In this document: in pieces, positions 8,700 to 17,158 of the stretch
Layout: each line of letters begins with the position of its first letter
Position numbering within the stretch: position 1 is the first letter of the stretch
Assembly: GCA_020721065.1 (NCBI GenBank)
Contig: DYNM01000016.1
Location: 1-59,187, forward strand
Reading direction: 5' to 3'
Origin: Thiocystis violascens
GTDB taxonomy: Bacteria; Pseudomonadota; Gammaproteobacteria; Chromatiales; Chromatiaceae
Length of the DNA stretch: 59,187 nucleotides
Notes under the pieces: generated by a model
What the model was told of the DNA's origin: nothing
What the model saw: only the letters and a program-made list of their open reading frames with translations
Database searches by the model: none
Translations under genes and position numbers: made by a program

Positions 8700-10814
8700 A
8701 TGACCACGCCCGCAGCGCCACCAGTCGGTGATTCTCTCGCGCATTTTCCCGTCACCCAGCTCAAGCGAGTCGGACCGACGCTGGCAGCGCGGCTGGAACG
8801 GCTCGGCATCCGCACGGTGCAGGAGTTGCTGTTTCATCTGCCGCTGCGTTATCAAGATCGCACGCGGTTATTGAGTTTCGCTGAGTTGATTGTGGGCGAT
8901 GAAGCGTTGACGGTCGGCACGGTGCGCGATACGGCGATCACCGAGGGACAACGCCGGTCGTTAAAAGTCTGGTTAGCCGACGGCAGCGGGCACGGGCTGC
9001 TGCTGCGGTTTTTTCATTTTTCACCGCAGCAAGTCGCCGCCTTCGCCAGCGGGACGCGGGTGCGCTGTTATGGCGAGGTGCGGCAGGGTTATCAGACGTT
9101 GGAAATGGTGCATCCAGAAGTGCAATTTGCAGCGGATGCGGCAGCGGATGAAACAGCAGCAGAAGCAGTGTTGACGCCGATTTATCCGTCCACTGAAGGG
9201 CTGCAACAATTGACGTGGCGCAGTCTGATGGAGCAGGCGTTGACGTGGCTGGCGCAGTTGCCGCTGACCGATTATTTGCCTGCTGAAGTGTTGAGCGGCT
9301 TGGCGCTGCCGAGTCTGCGCGAGGCGCTGATCACGATTCATCGTCCACCGGCATCAGCCAACCTCAGCGCGTTGATGGAGCGGCGGCATCCCGCTTTTGT
9401 GCGCTTGGCATTTGAGGAATTGACCGCGCATCAAGTCAGCCTGCGACGCTTGCGGCTGTTGCAACAAACCTACACGGCTCCGCAACTCACTGGCGCAGGT
9501 CAGCTCTGTCCGCAGTTGCGAGCGGTGTTGCCGTTCCAATTGACGGCGGCACAAGAGCGCGTGGTGGCGGAAATCAGCGCCGATTTAGCGACACCGCGTC
9601 CGATGCGACGGCTGTTGCAGGGCGATGTCGGCTCCGGCAAAACCATCGTCGCAGCGTTGGCGGCGGTGCAGGCGATTGAAGCTGGTTATCAGGCGGCGCT
9701 GATGGCTCCGACCGAATTGCTCTCAGAACAGCATCATCGCAGCTTGAGTATTTGGCTGGCGCTGTTGGGGATTCAGCCGCTGTGGTTGGCGGGGCGACAT
9801 AAAGGTAAAGAACGGGCGCTGGCGCTCGCAGCGATTGCGGATGGTTCGGCGCAGCTCGTGATTGGGACGCACGCGCTGTTTCAAGATGAGGTGATATTTC
9901 ACAACTTGGGACTGGTGATTGTGGACGAGCAGCAGCGTTTCGGCGTGGCGCAGCGGTTGAAATTGCGCGACAAGCGGACGGCATCTCACAGCGCCGTGCA
10001 TCAGTTGATGATGACGGCCACGCCAATTCCGCGCTCACTGGCGATGACGTTGTATGCCGATTTAGATGTGTCGGTGCTGGACGAGTTGCCACCCGGTCGG
10101 ACGCCGATCACGACGGTGGCGGTGCCAGATACGCGGCGGGAGGAAGTGATTGCGCGGGTGTATCACGCTTGTCAGCAGGGACGCCAAGCCTATTGGGTGT
10201 GTACCTTGATTGATGAGTCCGAACTGCTCGAATGCCAAGCGGCGGAAGAAACGGCGCAGCAATTGAGTGCGCAATTAGCAGGAGTGACCATCGGACTGGT
10301 TCACGGGCGGATGAAAAGCAGCGAGCGCGATGCGGTGATGGCAGGCTTTATCAGCGGCGCAGTGGGAGTGCTGGTGGCAACGACGGTGATTGAAGTCGGC
10401 GTGGATGTCGCCAACGCCAGCGTGATGATTATTGAAAATTCTGAACGGCTGGGGTTATCGCAACTGCACCAACTGCGCGGTCGGGTCGGACGCGGCGCGA
10501 TTCAAAGTCACTGCGTGTTGCTGTATCACGCGCCGCTGTCGCAGGTAGCGACGGAGCGTTTGGGCGTGATTCGCGCCACCGCCAGCGGGTTTGAAATTGC
10601 CGAGCGCGATCTGGTGCTACGCGGCGCGGGTGAGGTGTTAGGCACTCGTCAAGCTGGCGCGATGCAGTTTCGCCTCGCCGATCCGCTGCGCGATCAAGGA
10701 CTGATTGCGGCGGCGCAACGGACGGCTGACCAACTGCTCGCGCAGCATCCTGACGTGGTCGCGCCGTTGATTGCGCGGTGGCTGGGACGGCGCGAGGCGT
10801 ATGGTCAGGTATGA
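8700..10814 (+). CDS. recG: ATP-dependent DNA helicase RecG
   Basis: The 704-residue helicase remodels stalled forks and branched recombination intermediates. The N-terminal wedge/OB domain is followed by Walker A GDVGSGKT (about residue 308), a DEQQ box (about 408), TATPIPRSLAMTLYADLD, and the C-terminal helicase half with LHQLRGRVGRG. Family members usually carry DEQH or DEQQ, so this is normal. It starts one base after mltB, which points to translational coupling. A repeat begins within six bases after the stop. Confidence 0.97.
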   Translation: MTTPAAPPVGDSLAHFPVTQLKRVGPTLAARLERLGIRTVQELLFHLPLRYQDRTRLLSFAELIVGDEALTVGTVRDTAITEGQRRSLKVWLADGSGHGLLLRFFHFSPQQVAAFASGTRVRCYGEVRQGYQTLEMVHPEVQFAADAAADETAAEAVLTPIYPSTEGLQQLTWRSLMEQALTWLAQLPLTDYLPAEVLSGLALPSLREALITIHRPPASANLSALMERRHPAFVRLAFEELTAHQVSLRRLRLLQQTYTAPQLTGAGQLCPQLRAVLPFQLTAAQERVVAEISADLATPRPMRRLLQGDVGSGKTIVAALAAVQAIEAGYQAALMAPTELLSEQHHRSLSIWLALLGIQPLWLAGRHKGKERALALAAIADGSAQLVIGTHALFQDEVIFHNLGLVIVDEQQRFGVAQRLKLRDKRTASHSAVHQLMMTATPIPRSLAMTLYADLDVSVLDELPPGRTPITTVAVPDTRREEVIARVYHACQQGRQAYWVCTLIDESELLECQAAEETAQQLSAQLAGVTIGLVHGRMKSSERDAVMAGFISGAVGVLVATTVIEVGVDVANASVMIIENSERLGLSQLHQLRGRVGRGAIQSHCVLLYHAPLSQVATERLGVIRATASGFEIAERDLVLRGAGEVLGTRQAGAMQFRLADPLRDQGLIAAAQRTADQLLAQHPDVVAPLIARWLGRREAYGQV

Positions 10815-10817
10815 ATT

Positions 10818-10911
10818 GAGTTGTCAGCTATTGGTACTCACCATGCTTTTTACTGACAACTGATAACTAATAACTGACTCAATAATTTATATCACAAATG
10901 CGTCATTCCTA
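10818..10911. repeat. Degenerate copy of the CAACTG repeat element behind recG
   Basis: GTTGTCAG at 10820-10827 is inverted as CTGACAAC at 10853-10860 and can form a hairpin. It is followed by heptamer-like ACTGATAACTAATAACTGAC and ends AAATGCGTCATTCCTAT. The right half aligns with the element at 55827-55931, but the left inverted end is missing. It begins six bases after the recG stop and could act as a 3'-end structure. Confidence 0.65.
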
Positions 10912-11004
10912 TTGCACAATAAACAGACAATCAATAACGCCAAAATGCACAAAAGAATGACGACAAAAAACGCAATTGCTTGACGCCTGCTGCATTTGAT
11001 TATA

Positions 11005-11042
11005 GCGACATCGCCGCCCCAAAAGACCGCAAGGATTGAAAC
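11005..11042 (+). repeat. Solo CRISPR-repeat-like sequence ending in ATTGAAAC
   Basis: About 38 bases ending ACCGCAAGGATTGAAAC. The 3' end ATTGAAAC is the hallmark of many Cas6-processed CRISPR repeats, where it becomes the 8-base crRNA handle, and the length is right for a repeat. I see only one copy and therefore no array. It lies 1.2 kb upstream of a Cas6/Cmx6-like gene. It could be a remnant repeat, a Cas6 target site or chance. Confidence 0.35.
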
Positions 11043-11044
11043 GC

Positions 11045-11096
11045 ACCAGCACCAGCCGCAATTACCTTTTCACTTGACTTTCAGACCGGTGCTGGT
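11045..11096 (+). other. Long stem-loop upstream of the 63-aa gene
   Basis: ACCAGCACC at 11045-11053 pairs perfectly with GGTGCTGGT at 11088-11096 around a 34-base loop. It starts three bases after the CRISPR-like repeat and ends 54 bases before the next start codon. It could be a leader structure of the downstream transcript. Confidence 0.4.
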
Positions 11097-11150
11097 CACA
11101 GCAGTCACGCGACCAGCGTCAATTTTTCAATCACTGCGGATGATAGGATT

Positions 11151-11342
11151 ATGTTAAAACTCAGCGATATTTTGATTGCCAATCAAGAGCTTGAACGCTT
11201 TCACGAACTGTTCCCGTTGATTCAAGAAGTCGCCCGCAGCGGCGAGCGATTTTTCCGCATGGATGTCAAACCGCCCTACCCCGACACTCCCGACAATTGG
11301 GAAGATCAATTGGAGGCCGCATTTAGTGGACGTATCCGTTAA
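11151..11342 (+). CDS. Small hypothetical protein, 63 aa
   Basis: This short acidic/aromatic protein starts at an ATG with TAGGA four to five bases upstream. It has an N-terminal helix-rich stretch (LSDILIANQELERFHELFPL) and a PPYPDTPDNWEDQ segment near the end. It has no signal peptide or membrane segment. I do not recognise it. It ends 22 bases before the next gene and probably forms an operon with it. Confidence 0.55.
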   Translation: MLKLSDILIANQELERFHELFPLIQEVARSGERFFRMDVKPPYPDTPDNWEDQLEAAFSGRIR

Positions 11343-11364
11343 TTTTCATTCTGAGCGAGCCGCC

Positions 11365-12081
11365 ATGCCTCAATTTGACCATTTTGCCGCCCACTTTGTC
11401 GATCAAGCTGCTGATTCTGTTGCTAATTCAGTGCTTGCTGCCTCCGCATTGGAAGCGCATTTACAAGCCCTGAGTGAACACATGGCGCAGCTTGAACGCA
11501 CCCACGCTGCCCCATTGCAACAGGCTGATTTACAACTACAAATGGCGCGTACTCTCGTGAATTTAGAGCGCGGTGCGGAAGCGTGGCCGTTGGGACGAGC
11601 GGCGTTTGCAACCTTTATTGCTGGCGATCAATTTGAATTAGCAGCCGATGCGTGTGATGTTTTATTTCAAGCCGAGCAGCCAGCTTCATTAGCAGCACTT
11701 GGTCAAGGCATTTGGTTGGCAGTGACCTGTCCAATTGATCCAGAATTAACGATTGAATTACTCAGTCATGTGATTGATGACACGCCAGATAATGCAGATG
11801 GTGCGGCGGTTGCGGCAACTACTGCATTGTTTTTAGCGGATATTCGAGCGCAAGGACGGCAACGCGAGGATTTAATGTTTTTTGCAACGCAATTGCTTGG
11901 CAATGTGGCGCGGCGGCATAGTGGTATTGATGGACGTGACGCATTAGATGCGTGGATGGAGCGTTTAGAATTAAAAGAACCGGAAAAATTTCTCGTTCGC
12001 TTGCGGAATGTAGTCGATGTTTTAGTGCAGGATGAATGGTGGTTTAATCGGGAGGCATTGCAGGAGCGGTTGCCTTTTTAA
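11365..12081 (+). CDS. Hypothetical alpha-helical protein, 238 aa
   Basis: A soluble, helix-rich, acidic protein with no signal peptide. Repeated Ala/Leu helices such as LQMARTLVNLERGAEAWPLG and a following helical pair resemble TPR-like or other solenoid folds, but no family is recognised. The end is WWFNREALQERLPF. I chose the ATG at 11365 (MPQFDHFAAH) with a weak GAGCGAG site. The longer reading back to 11263 overlaps the preceding gene. A GTTGTCAGTGGTCAGTG repeat follows the stop within four bases. Confidence 0.65.
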   Translation: MPQFDHFAAHFVDQAADSVANSVLAASALEAHLQALSEHMAQLERTHAAPLQQADLQLQMARTLVNLERGAEAWPLGRAAFATFIAGDQFELAADACDVLFQAEQPASLAALGQGIWLAVTCPIDPELTIELLSHVIDDTPDNADGAAVAATTALFLADIRAQGRQREDLMFFATQLLGNVARRHSGIDGRDALDAWMERLELKEPEKFLVRLRNVVDVLVQDEWWFNREALQERLPF

Positions 12082-12084
12082 TGC

Positions 12085-12101
12085 GTTGTCAGTGGTCAGT
12101 G
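12085..12101. repeat. CAGTTGTCAG-type repeat behind the 238-aa gene
   Basis: GTTGTCAGTGGTCAGTG begins four bases after a stop codon, the same placement seen after recG, cheB, mgtE, the adaptor gene and the beta-propeller gene. A weak hairpin (AAATGCT at 12106-12112 with AGCATTT at 12136-12142, then a T-run) follows and may terminate transcription. Confidence 0.5.
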
Positions 12102-12226
12102 AATGAAATGCTGATAAAACAGTTGATGATTGGTTAGCATTTTTTATGCGCTGCTTTTTATACTCACTGCCGATAATTAACGCATGTTACTGACTACTTT
12201 ATTTTTTCACATCAGCGAGATAACTC

Positions 12227-12922
12227 ATGTTTTGGCAGGAAGATAACAATCCCGACGCGGTGCAGATTCCTGATGACATCGTTGATCTGCTGTTTAGCGT
12301 TGATTGCAAACGCATTCCGGTCGATCACGCGCATCTTTTAGCAACCGCATTGCGCGCGGCGTTGCCTTGGCTGGACAGTGAGCCGCAGTTGGCGGTGCAT
12401 ACGATTCACGGTGCCGGTTCGCAAAATGGCTGGCAACGCCCGGCGCATGGCAGCGACACCGAGTTGCTGTTATCGCGTCGCACTAAGTTGATGATTCGTA
12501 GTCCAAAAACGCGAGTGGCTGAATTGTTGCAACACCTGCCCGGCGTGACGCTTGATCTCGCCGGTCATCGCCTGAGCGTCGGTGCAGGTAAAATCAAACT
12601 GCTGACCAAAGAGGCAACCTTGTTTGCGCGGCAGGTGGTCATCCGCGATGTCACCAGCGATCTCATTGATGAATCAGCCTTTTTACACGGCGTGGCTACG
12701 CAGCTTGCCGCCCTAGACATCGTGTTGCGTAAGGCGCTATGCGGCAAAACGTTGGCGCTCGCCACGCCGCAAGGTTCAATGCACATTCGTAGCCTGTTGT
12801 TGGCGGCGTTGACGGCGGAGGAATCTATTCGCTTACAACAACACGGTCTTGGTACGCATCGTTTGCTTGGTTGCGGTATTTTTATTCCGCATAAAGGAAT
12901 TGATCCGGTGAATCCCGGTTGA
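12227..12922 (+). CDS. Orphan Cas6/Cmx6-like (type I-MYXAN) CRISPR RNA endonuclease homologue
   Basis: The 231-residue protein resembles the Cas6/Cmx6 family (TIGR02807), which cuts CRISPR precursor RNA in I-MYXAN systems. Visible family features are the start MFWQE, the VDLLFSVDCKRIPVDHA strand-helix, and a HxxHGAGSQNGW motif with His58 and His61 (candidate general bases). LSRRT follows, then the C-terminal RAMP glycine-rich loop LQQHGLGTHRLLGCGIFIPH. It starts at ATG 12227 with no strong ribosome site. No other cas gene and no array occur in the window. A Cys-less DsrC/TusE homologue follows. It may process some other RNA. The family match is from memory. Confidence 0.72.
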   Translation: MFWQEDNNPDAVQIPDDIVDLLFSVDCKRIPVDHAHLLATALRAALPWLDSEPQLAVHTIHGAGSQNGWQRPAHGSDTELLLSRRTKLMIRSPKTRVAELLQHLPGVTLDLAGHRLSVGAGKIKLLTKEATLFARQVVIRDVTSDLIDESAFLHGVATQLAALDIVLRKALCGKTLALATPQGSMHIRSLLLAALTAEESIRLQQHGLGTHRLLGCGIFIPHKGIDPVNPG

Positions 12923-12948
12923 TGACGTGTTGCAATTAACACTATAGA
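12919..12948 (+). promoter_or_regulatory. Candidate sigma-70 promoter for the DsrC/TusE-like gene
   Basis: TTGATG (12919-12924) and TATAGA (12943-12948) are separated by 18 bases and precede the start codon by about 63 bases. The -35 box overlaps the stop of the Cas6-like gene, so the downstream gene may be expressed on its own. Confidence 0.4.
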
Positions 12949-13011
12949 ATTAACGCGCTGTACTTGTTGCCCAGTTGTGGGCACAATTGATAACAACGAT
13001 TGAGGAACGAT

Positions 13012-13350
13012 ATGGCTATTGAAGTGAACGGAAAAAGCATTGCCACAACGGCTGCTGGCTATTTAGAAAATTATGCGGATTGGGATGAAGATGTCGCTCG
13101 TGCTTTAGCGGCGATTGAAAATATTGAACTGACTGATAAACATTGGGACGTGATTAAATATCTGCGCAGTGAATACGTTGATAACGGTCAGAATCAACCA
13201 ATGGAGCGCGTGGTCCTCAAGGATATGGGCAAGCTGTGGGGCACCAAACCAACCAGCAAGGATTTGTATACTTTATTCCCGCTGGCTCCCACCAAACAGG
13301 GCACGAAAATTGCCGGTTTGCCGGCGGTGATGCGCAAAGGCGGTTATTAA
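13012..13350 (+). CDS. DsrC/TusE family protein lacking both conserved cysteines
   Basis: The 112-residue protein has the DsrC/TusE fold signature: VNGKSIATTAAGYLENYADW, ELTDKHWDVIKYLR, and the C-terminal arm with LYTLFP and KIAGLP. TusE relays sulfur for tRNA 2-thiouridine and DsrC carries sulfur in dissimilatory metabolism, both through a penultimate cysteine. Here the arm reads KQGTKIAGLP...RKGGY. The cysteine of KQAC is replaced by Thr and the penultimate one by Gly. It cannot carry sulfur in the usual way and may be a regulatory paralogue. ATG at 13012 has GAGGAA upstream. A terminator follows. Confidence 0.88.
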   Translation: MAIEVNGKSIATTAAGYLENYADWDEDVARALAAIENIELTDKHWDVIKYLRSEYVDNGQNQPMERVVLKDMGKLWGTKPTSKDLYTLFPLAPTKQGTKIAGLPAVMRKGGY

Positions 13351-13370
13351 CCGCTGGCATGATGTGAATG

Positions 13371-13399
13371 AAAAAAGCCAGCGTTATGCTGGCTTTTTT
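13371..13399. terminator. Bidirectional intrinsic terminator between the DsrC-like gene and mfd
   Basis: AAAAAAGCCAGC pairs with GCTGGCTTTTTT around the loop GTTAT. With A-runs on one side and T-runs on the other it can end both the plus-strand DsrC-like gene (stop at 13350) and the minus-strand mfd gene (stop at 13472). Confidence 0.9.
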
Positions 13400-13471
13400 A
13401 TTGCTTATTGCGTTACAACAACGCGCAGTGATCGCAGAAATCAACTGTACTTCAATTCATTAAGCGCCACC

Positions 13472-16400
13472 TCACCCCGCCAAGCGTTCTAAAATCATCA
13501 TCACCTGTTGCAACCGCTGCGCCGCTTCCGGCATCTCGCAAAAGAACTTCAGTTTATCAGTGCCATCCAATTTGAATTCTTTGGGTTTAGCTTGCACCAA
13601 GCGAATGAGATTCATCGGATCAAGTGTTGGCTGCTCATTAAAAATAATGCGCCCACTCGCTGCGCCTACTTCAATTTTGCGAATTCCCAGCGGTTGGGCG
13701 CGGAGCTTTAATGCTGTGATTTCTAATAAGCATTTGGTTGGTTCTGGTAATAACCCAAAACGATCAATCATTTCCACCCGCAACTCTCGCAAAGCCGCAT
13801 CATCACTCGCGCTGGCAATGCGTTTGTATAACACCAGCCGCGCTTGCACATCCGGTAAATAATCACTCGGCAATAATGCCGAAACGCCCAAATCAATTTC
13901 AGTTCCGTGATCGAGCGGGCGATCTAATTCTGGAGTGCGTCCCGCTTTTAATGCGTTCACCGCTCGCTCCAGCATGTCCATATACAGCGTAAAACCAATT
14001 TCAGTCATTTGCCCAGATTGTTCATCGCCCAGCAATTCACCCGCGCCGCGAATTTCTAAATCATGCGTTGCTAAAGTGAAACCTGCGCCTAAATCTTCCA
14101 TTGCTGCAATTGCATCTAAACGTTTTTTTGCATCGGCAGTCATTAGCGTGGGCGGCGGCGTGATTAAATACGCATAAGCGCGATGATGCGAGCGACCAAC
14201 GCGCCCGCGCAGTTGGTGCAATTGTGCCAGCCCTAATTTATCAGCGCGATTGATAATAATCGTGTTAGCACTCGGCACGTCAATGCCGCTTTCAATAATG
14301 GTCGTGCAAACTAAAACATTAAAGCGTTGATGATAAAAATCGCGCATGACGCGCTCTAAATCACGCTCGCGCATTTGCCCATGTGCAACTTGCACTCGCG
14401 CTTCTGGAATTAAATCTTTTAACTTCTGCGCTTGGTTTTCAATTGTCTGGACTTCATTGTGTAAAAAGTACACCTGTCCGCCCCGTTTTAATTCACGCAA
14501 TACCGCTTCTTGTAATAAACCATCGTGCCACGCATTCACAAAGGTTTTAATGGGATGGCGTGCGACCGGCGGCGTGGCAATAATGGATAAATCGCGCAAA
14601 CCAGATAGCGACATATTCAACGTGCGCGGAATTGGCGTCGCCGTCAGCGTCAAAATATCCACTTCTGCTCGCAAATTTTTGAGCTGTTCTTTGTGGCGCA
14701 CGCCAAACCGATGCTCTTCGTCAATGATCGCTAACCCTAAGTTTTTGAAGCGCATTCCGGGCTGGAGCAATTTGTGGGTGCCGACGACGATGTCGAGCGT
14801 GCCCGCCGCCAGTCCGTCCAAAATCCGCTGCTGTTCTTTGGCGGTGCGAAACCGCGACAGGCTGTCCACCCGCACCGGCCAATCCGCAAAGCGGTCGGAA
14901 AAATTCTCAAAATGCTGCTGCGCCAGCAGCGTCGTCGGCACCAACACGACCACTTGGCGACCGCCGTTGACCGCCATAAACGCCGCTCGCATGGCGACCT
15001 CAGTTTTGCCAAAACCGACATCGCCGCACACCACGCGATCCATCGGTTTTGCGGTCGCCATATCCGCCAGCACGGCATCAATGGCGCGTTGTTGATCGGG
15101 CGTTTCTTCAAACGGAAATGCGGCGGCAAAGGTCGCGTAATCCGTCCCTCCGTCAGGACAAGCAACCCCGTTGCGAGTGGCGCGGCGAGCGTGAATATCG
15201 AGCAGTTCAGCGGCAACATCGTGAATTTTACGCGCAGCTTTGCGTTTAATTTTGTCCCACTGATCGCTGCCGAGCCGATGCAGCGGCGCGTGTTCTGGCG
15301 CAGCACCGGTGTAGCGCGAAATCAGATGCAACGCGCTGACGGGCACATAAAGTTTGTCGTGATTGGCATATTCGAGCGTGAGAAATTCGGTGGTCAGACC
15401 GTCGCCAACGGTCAGCGTTTGCAAACCGAGATAGCGCCCGATGCCGTGCTGTTCATGCACCACCGGCGCTCCCACGCTCAATTCCGTGAGATTGCGAACG
15501 ATGGCGTCGTTATCGCGCTCACGACTGCGCCGCCGTTCCTGCCGCACCCGCTCGCCATACAACTGCGTTTCCGTGATCAGCGCGATGCCAAACATCTCGT
15601 TCACGCCGGTTGCAACGGGCGGAGCTTGGAAACTCTCTTCTGCAAACGGCAACGATAAAAGCCGTTCTTCGGCGCGGCAGTGCGGAGTCAACAACAATCC
15701 CCGCTCCAACGGCGCAACCGTCAACGCCAGCGCCAGCTCGCTGCTGACAAACGTCTGCCAATCCGCCACCAGCGTCGGGCGAATGCCGAAATGTGCCAAC
15801 TGCTCGGCGAGCACCTCGCGCCGTCCCGCGCTTTCCGCCACAAACAGCGTCCGCTGCCCCGCGCCAGCCATAAACGTCAGCAATGCCTGCGCCGGTTGCG
15901 CGATGCGGGCATCAATCGCCAGTGGCGGCAATTCAGCCGTCGCAAAATTGTGAACTGCCGCATAACCCTTGCGCCGTTCCGTCACCGCATCTGCTTGATA
16001 TTGCACACCCGCGCCGCGATTGAGCGCCGCCGCCAATTCATCGGGCGTCAGATACAACTGCGCTGGCGGCAACAACGGGCGCTCGCGGTCATAACGGCGC
16101 TGTTCATAACGCTGTTGCACTCCCGCAAAAAACCCAGCCGCCATTTCGCGTGCATCCGCCGGTTCCAGCACCACCGTGCCCGCTGGCAAATAGTCAAACA
16201 GCGTCGCGGTCTGCTCAAAAAACAGCGGCAGGTAATACTCCAAACCATTCGGCGTATTCCCCGCCGACACCTCGCGGTAAATCAAACTGCCTTGTGGATC
16301 GCCCTCAAAGCTGGCGCGATACCGCTGCCGAAATCCCGCCAACGCCTCCTCCGTCAACGGAAACTCCCGCGCTGGCAACAGCCGCACCTGCTCCAATTGC

Positions 16401-17035
16401 GCTTGTGACCGCTGCGTTTCCGGGTCAAAGGTGCGGATGCTGTCGATTTCACAGTCAAATAAATCAATCCGCAGCGGCACGTCACTGCCCATCGGAAACA
16501 CATCCAGCAACGCTCCGCGCACCGCAAATTCTCCGTGCGTGAGCACTTGCGACACGCAGGAATAGCCGCTGCGCTCCAGCCGCTGGCGCGTCGTCTCCAG
16601 CGCGAAGCGATCACCAACTTTTAACACCAAAGCCTGACTCTCGACATAGTCACGCGGCGGCAGTCGTTGCAGCAGCGTCGCCACTGGCACAATCAACACG
16701 CCTTGCGTTAATTCTGGCAGCCGATACAACGTCAACAGCCGCTCTGACACCAGCTCCGGCAACGGTGAAAACACGTCATAAGGCAGCGTTTCCCAATCGG
16801 GAAAGGTCAGCAGCGGCACCGGAGTTGCAGCCAGAAAAAAGCGCAGTTCGTGGCGCAACATCGCTGCCGCCTGCGCATCCGCCACCAGCGCCAGCACCAA
16901 GCCCGGCTGGAGACGCGCTGCGTTGGCAATGGCGAGCGCGGCGCTGGCAGCAGTAAGTTGTCCCCACAGCAGACGTTCGCCAGCGCGGGTGGGAAGTGGT
17001 GGAGTGAGTGGGGAGCGCAGAGCCGGTGACGGCAT
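13472..17035 (-). CDS. mfd: Transcription-repair coupling factor Mfd
   Basis: The 1187-residue DNA translocase removes stalled RNA polymerase from lesions and recruits UvrA. The UvrB-like N-terminal region is followed by the RNAP-interaction domain with VVHEQHGIGRYLGL, Walker A GDVGFGKT (about residue 670), DEEH (about 771), TATPIPRTLNMSLSGLRDLS and LHQLRGRVGRS. A C-terminal TRCF domain completes it. Length is slightly above the usual 1150. ATG at 17035 has GAGG ten bases upstream. It stands alone, convergent with the DsrC-like gene and divergent from the chemotaxis operon. Confidence 0.97.
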   Translation of the reverse strand: MPSPALRSPLTPPLPTRAGERLLWGQLTAASAALAIANAARLQPGLVLALVADAQAAAMLRHELRFFLAATPVPLLTFPDWETLPYDVFSPLPELVSERLLTLYRLPELTQGVLIVPVATLLQRLPPRDYVESQALVLKVGDRFALETTRQRLERSGYSCVSQVLTHGEFAVRGALLDVFPMGSDVPLRIDLFDCEIDSIRTFDPETQRSQAQLEQVRLLPAREFPLTEEALAGFRQRYRASFEGDPQGSLIYREVSAGNTPNGLEYYLPLFFEQTATLFDYLPAGTVVLEPADAREMAAGFFAGVQQRYEQRRYDRERPLLPPAQLYLTPDELAAALNRGAGVQYQADAVTERRKGYAAVHNFATAELPPLAIDARIAQPAQALLTFMAGAGQRTLFVAESAGRREVLAEQLAHFGIRPTLVADWQTFVSSELALALTVAPLERGLLLTPHCRAEERLLSLPFAEESFQAPPVATGVNEMFGIALITETQLYGERVRQERRRSRERDNDAIVRNLTELSVGAPVVHEQHGIGRYLGLQTLTVGDGLTTEFLTLEYANHDKLYVPVSALHLISRYTGAAPEHAPLHRLGSDQWDKIKRKAARKIHDVAAELLDIHARRATRNGVACPDGGTDYATFAAAFPFEETPDQQRAIDAVLADMATAKPMDRVVCGDVGFGKTEVAMRAAFMAVNGGRQVVVLVPTTLLAQQHFENFSDRFADWPVRVDSLSRFRTAKEQQRILDGLAAGTLDIVVGTHKLLQPGMRFKNLGLAIIDEEHRFGVRHKEQLKNLRAEVDILTLTATPIPRTLNMSLSGLRDLSIIATPPVARHPIKTFVNAWHDGLLQEAVLRELKRGGQVYFLHNEVQTIENQAQKLKDLIPEARVQVAHGQMRERDLERVMRDFYHQRFNVLVCTTIIESGIDVPSANTIIINRADKLGLAQLHQLRGRVGRSHHRAYAYLITPPPTLMTADAKKRLDAIAAMEDLGAGFTLATHDLEIRGAGELLGDEQSGQMTEIGFTLYMDMLERAVNALKAGRTPELDRPLDHGTEIDLGVSALLPSDYLPDVQARLVLYKRIASASDDAALRELRVEMIDRFGLLPEPTKCLLEITALKLRAQPLGIRKIEVGAASGRIIFNEQPTLDPMNLIRLVQAKPKEFKLDGTDKLKFFCEMPEAAQRLQQVMMILERLAG

Positions 17036-17158
17036 GTTTGATCAACCTCGGAGCAGTACATATAGAGACATCAACACGAACGGCGTGATTTTCGCACACC
17101 GCGCCAACGCTGTTGCGTTGATGTGCCCCATGTCTGGTTAATAAATAGAAAAGCGCGT

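Larger units (their letters stand above)
10815..11150. other. 336-base intergenic region with repeats and a CRISPR-repeat-like sequence
   Basis: The region holds three things in order. The first is a repeat element related to the one at 55827-55931. The second is a solo CRISPR-repeat-like sequence with a weak promoter-like pair upstream (TTGACG at 10980-10985, TATAGC at 11001-11006, a short 15-base spacer). The third is a stem-loop. No gene longer than a few codons with a ribosome site is visible. Confidence 0.6.

Noticed and set aside
11005..11042. A CRISPR array at the solo repeat
   Set aside because: Only one repeat-like unit exists. No second copy at 60-80 bases distance, or anywhere else in the window, was seen, so it is listed as a repeat-like sequence only.
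14774..15658. 294-residue plus-strand frame inside mfd
   Set aside because: Antisense to the well-conserved helicase region of mfd, with no recognisable domain or start site.
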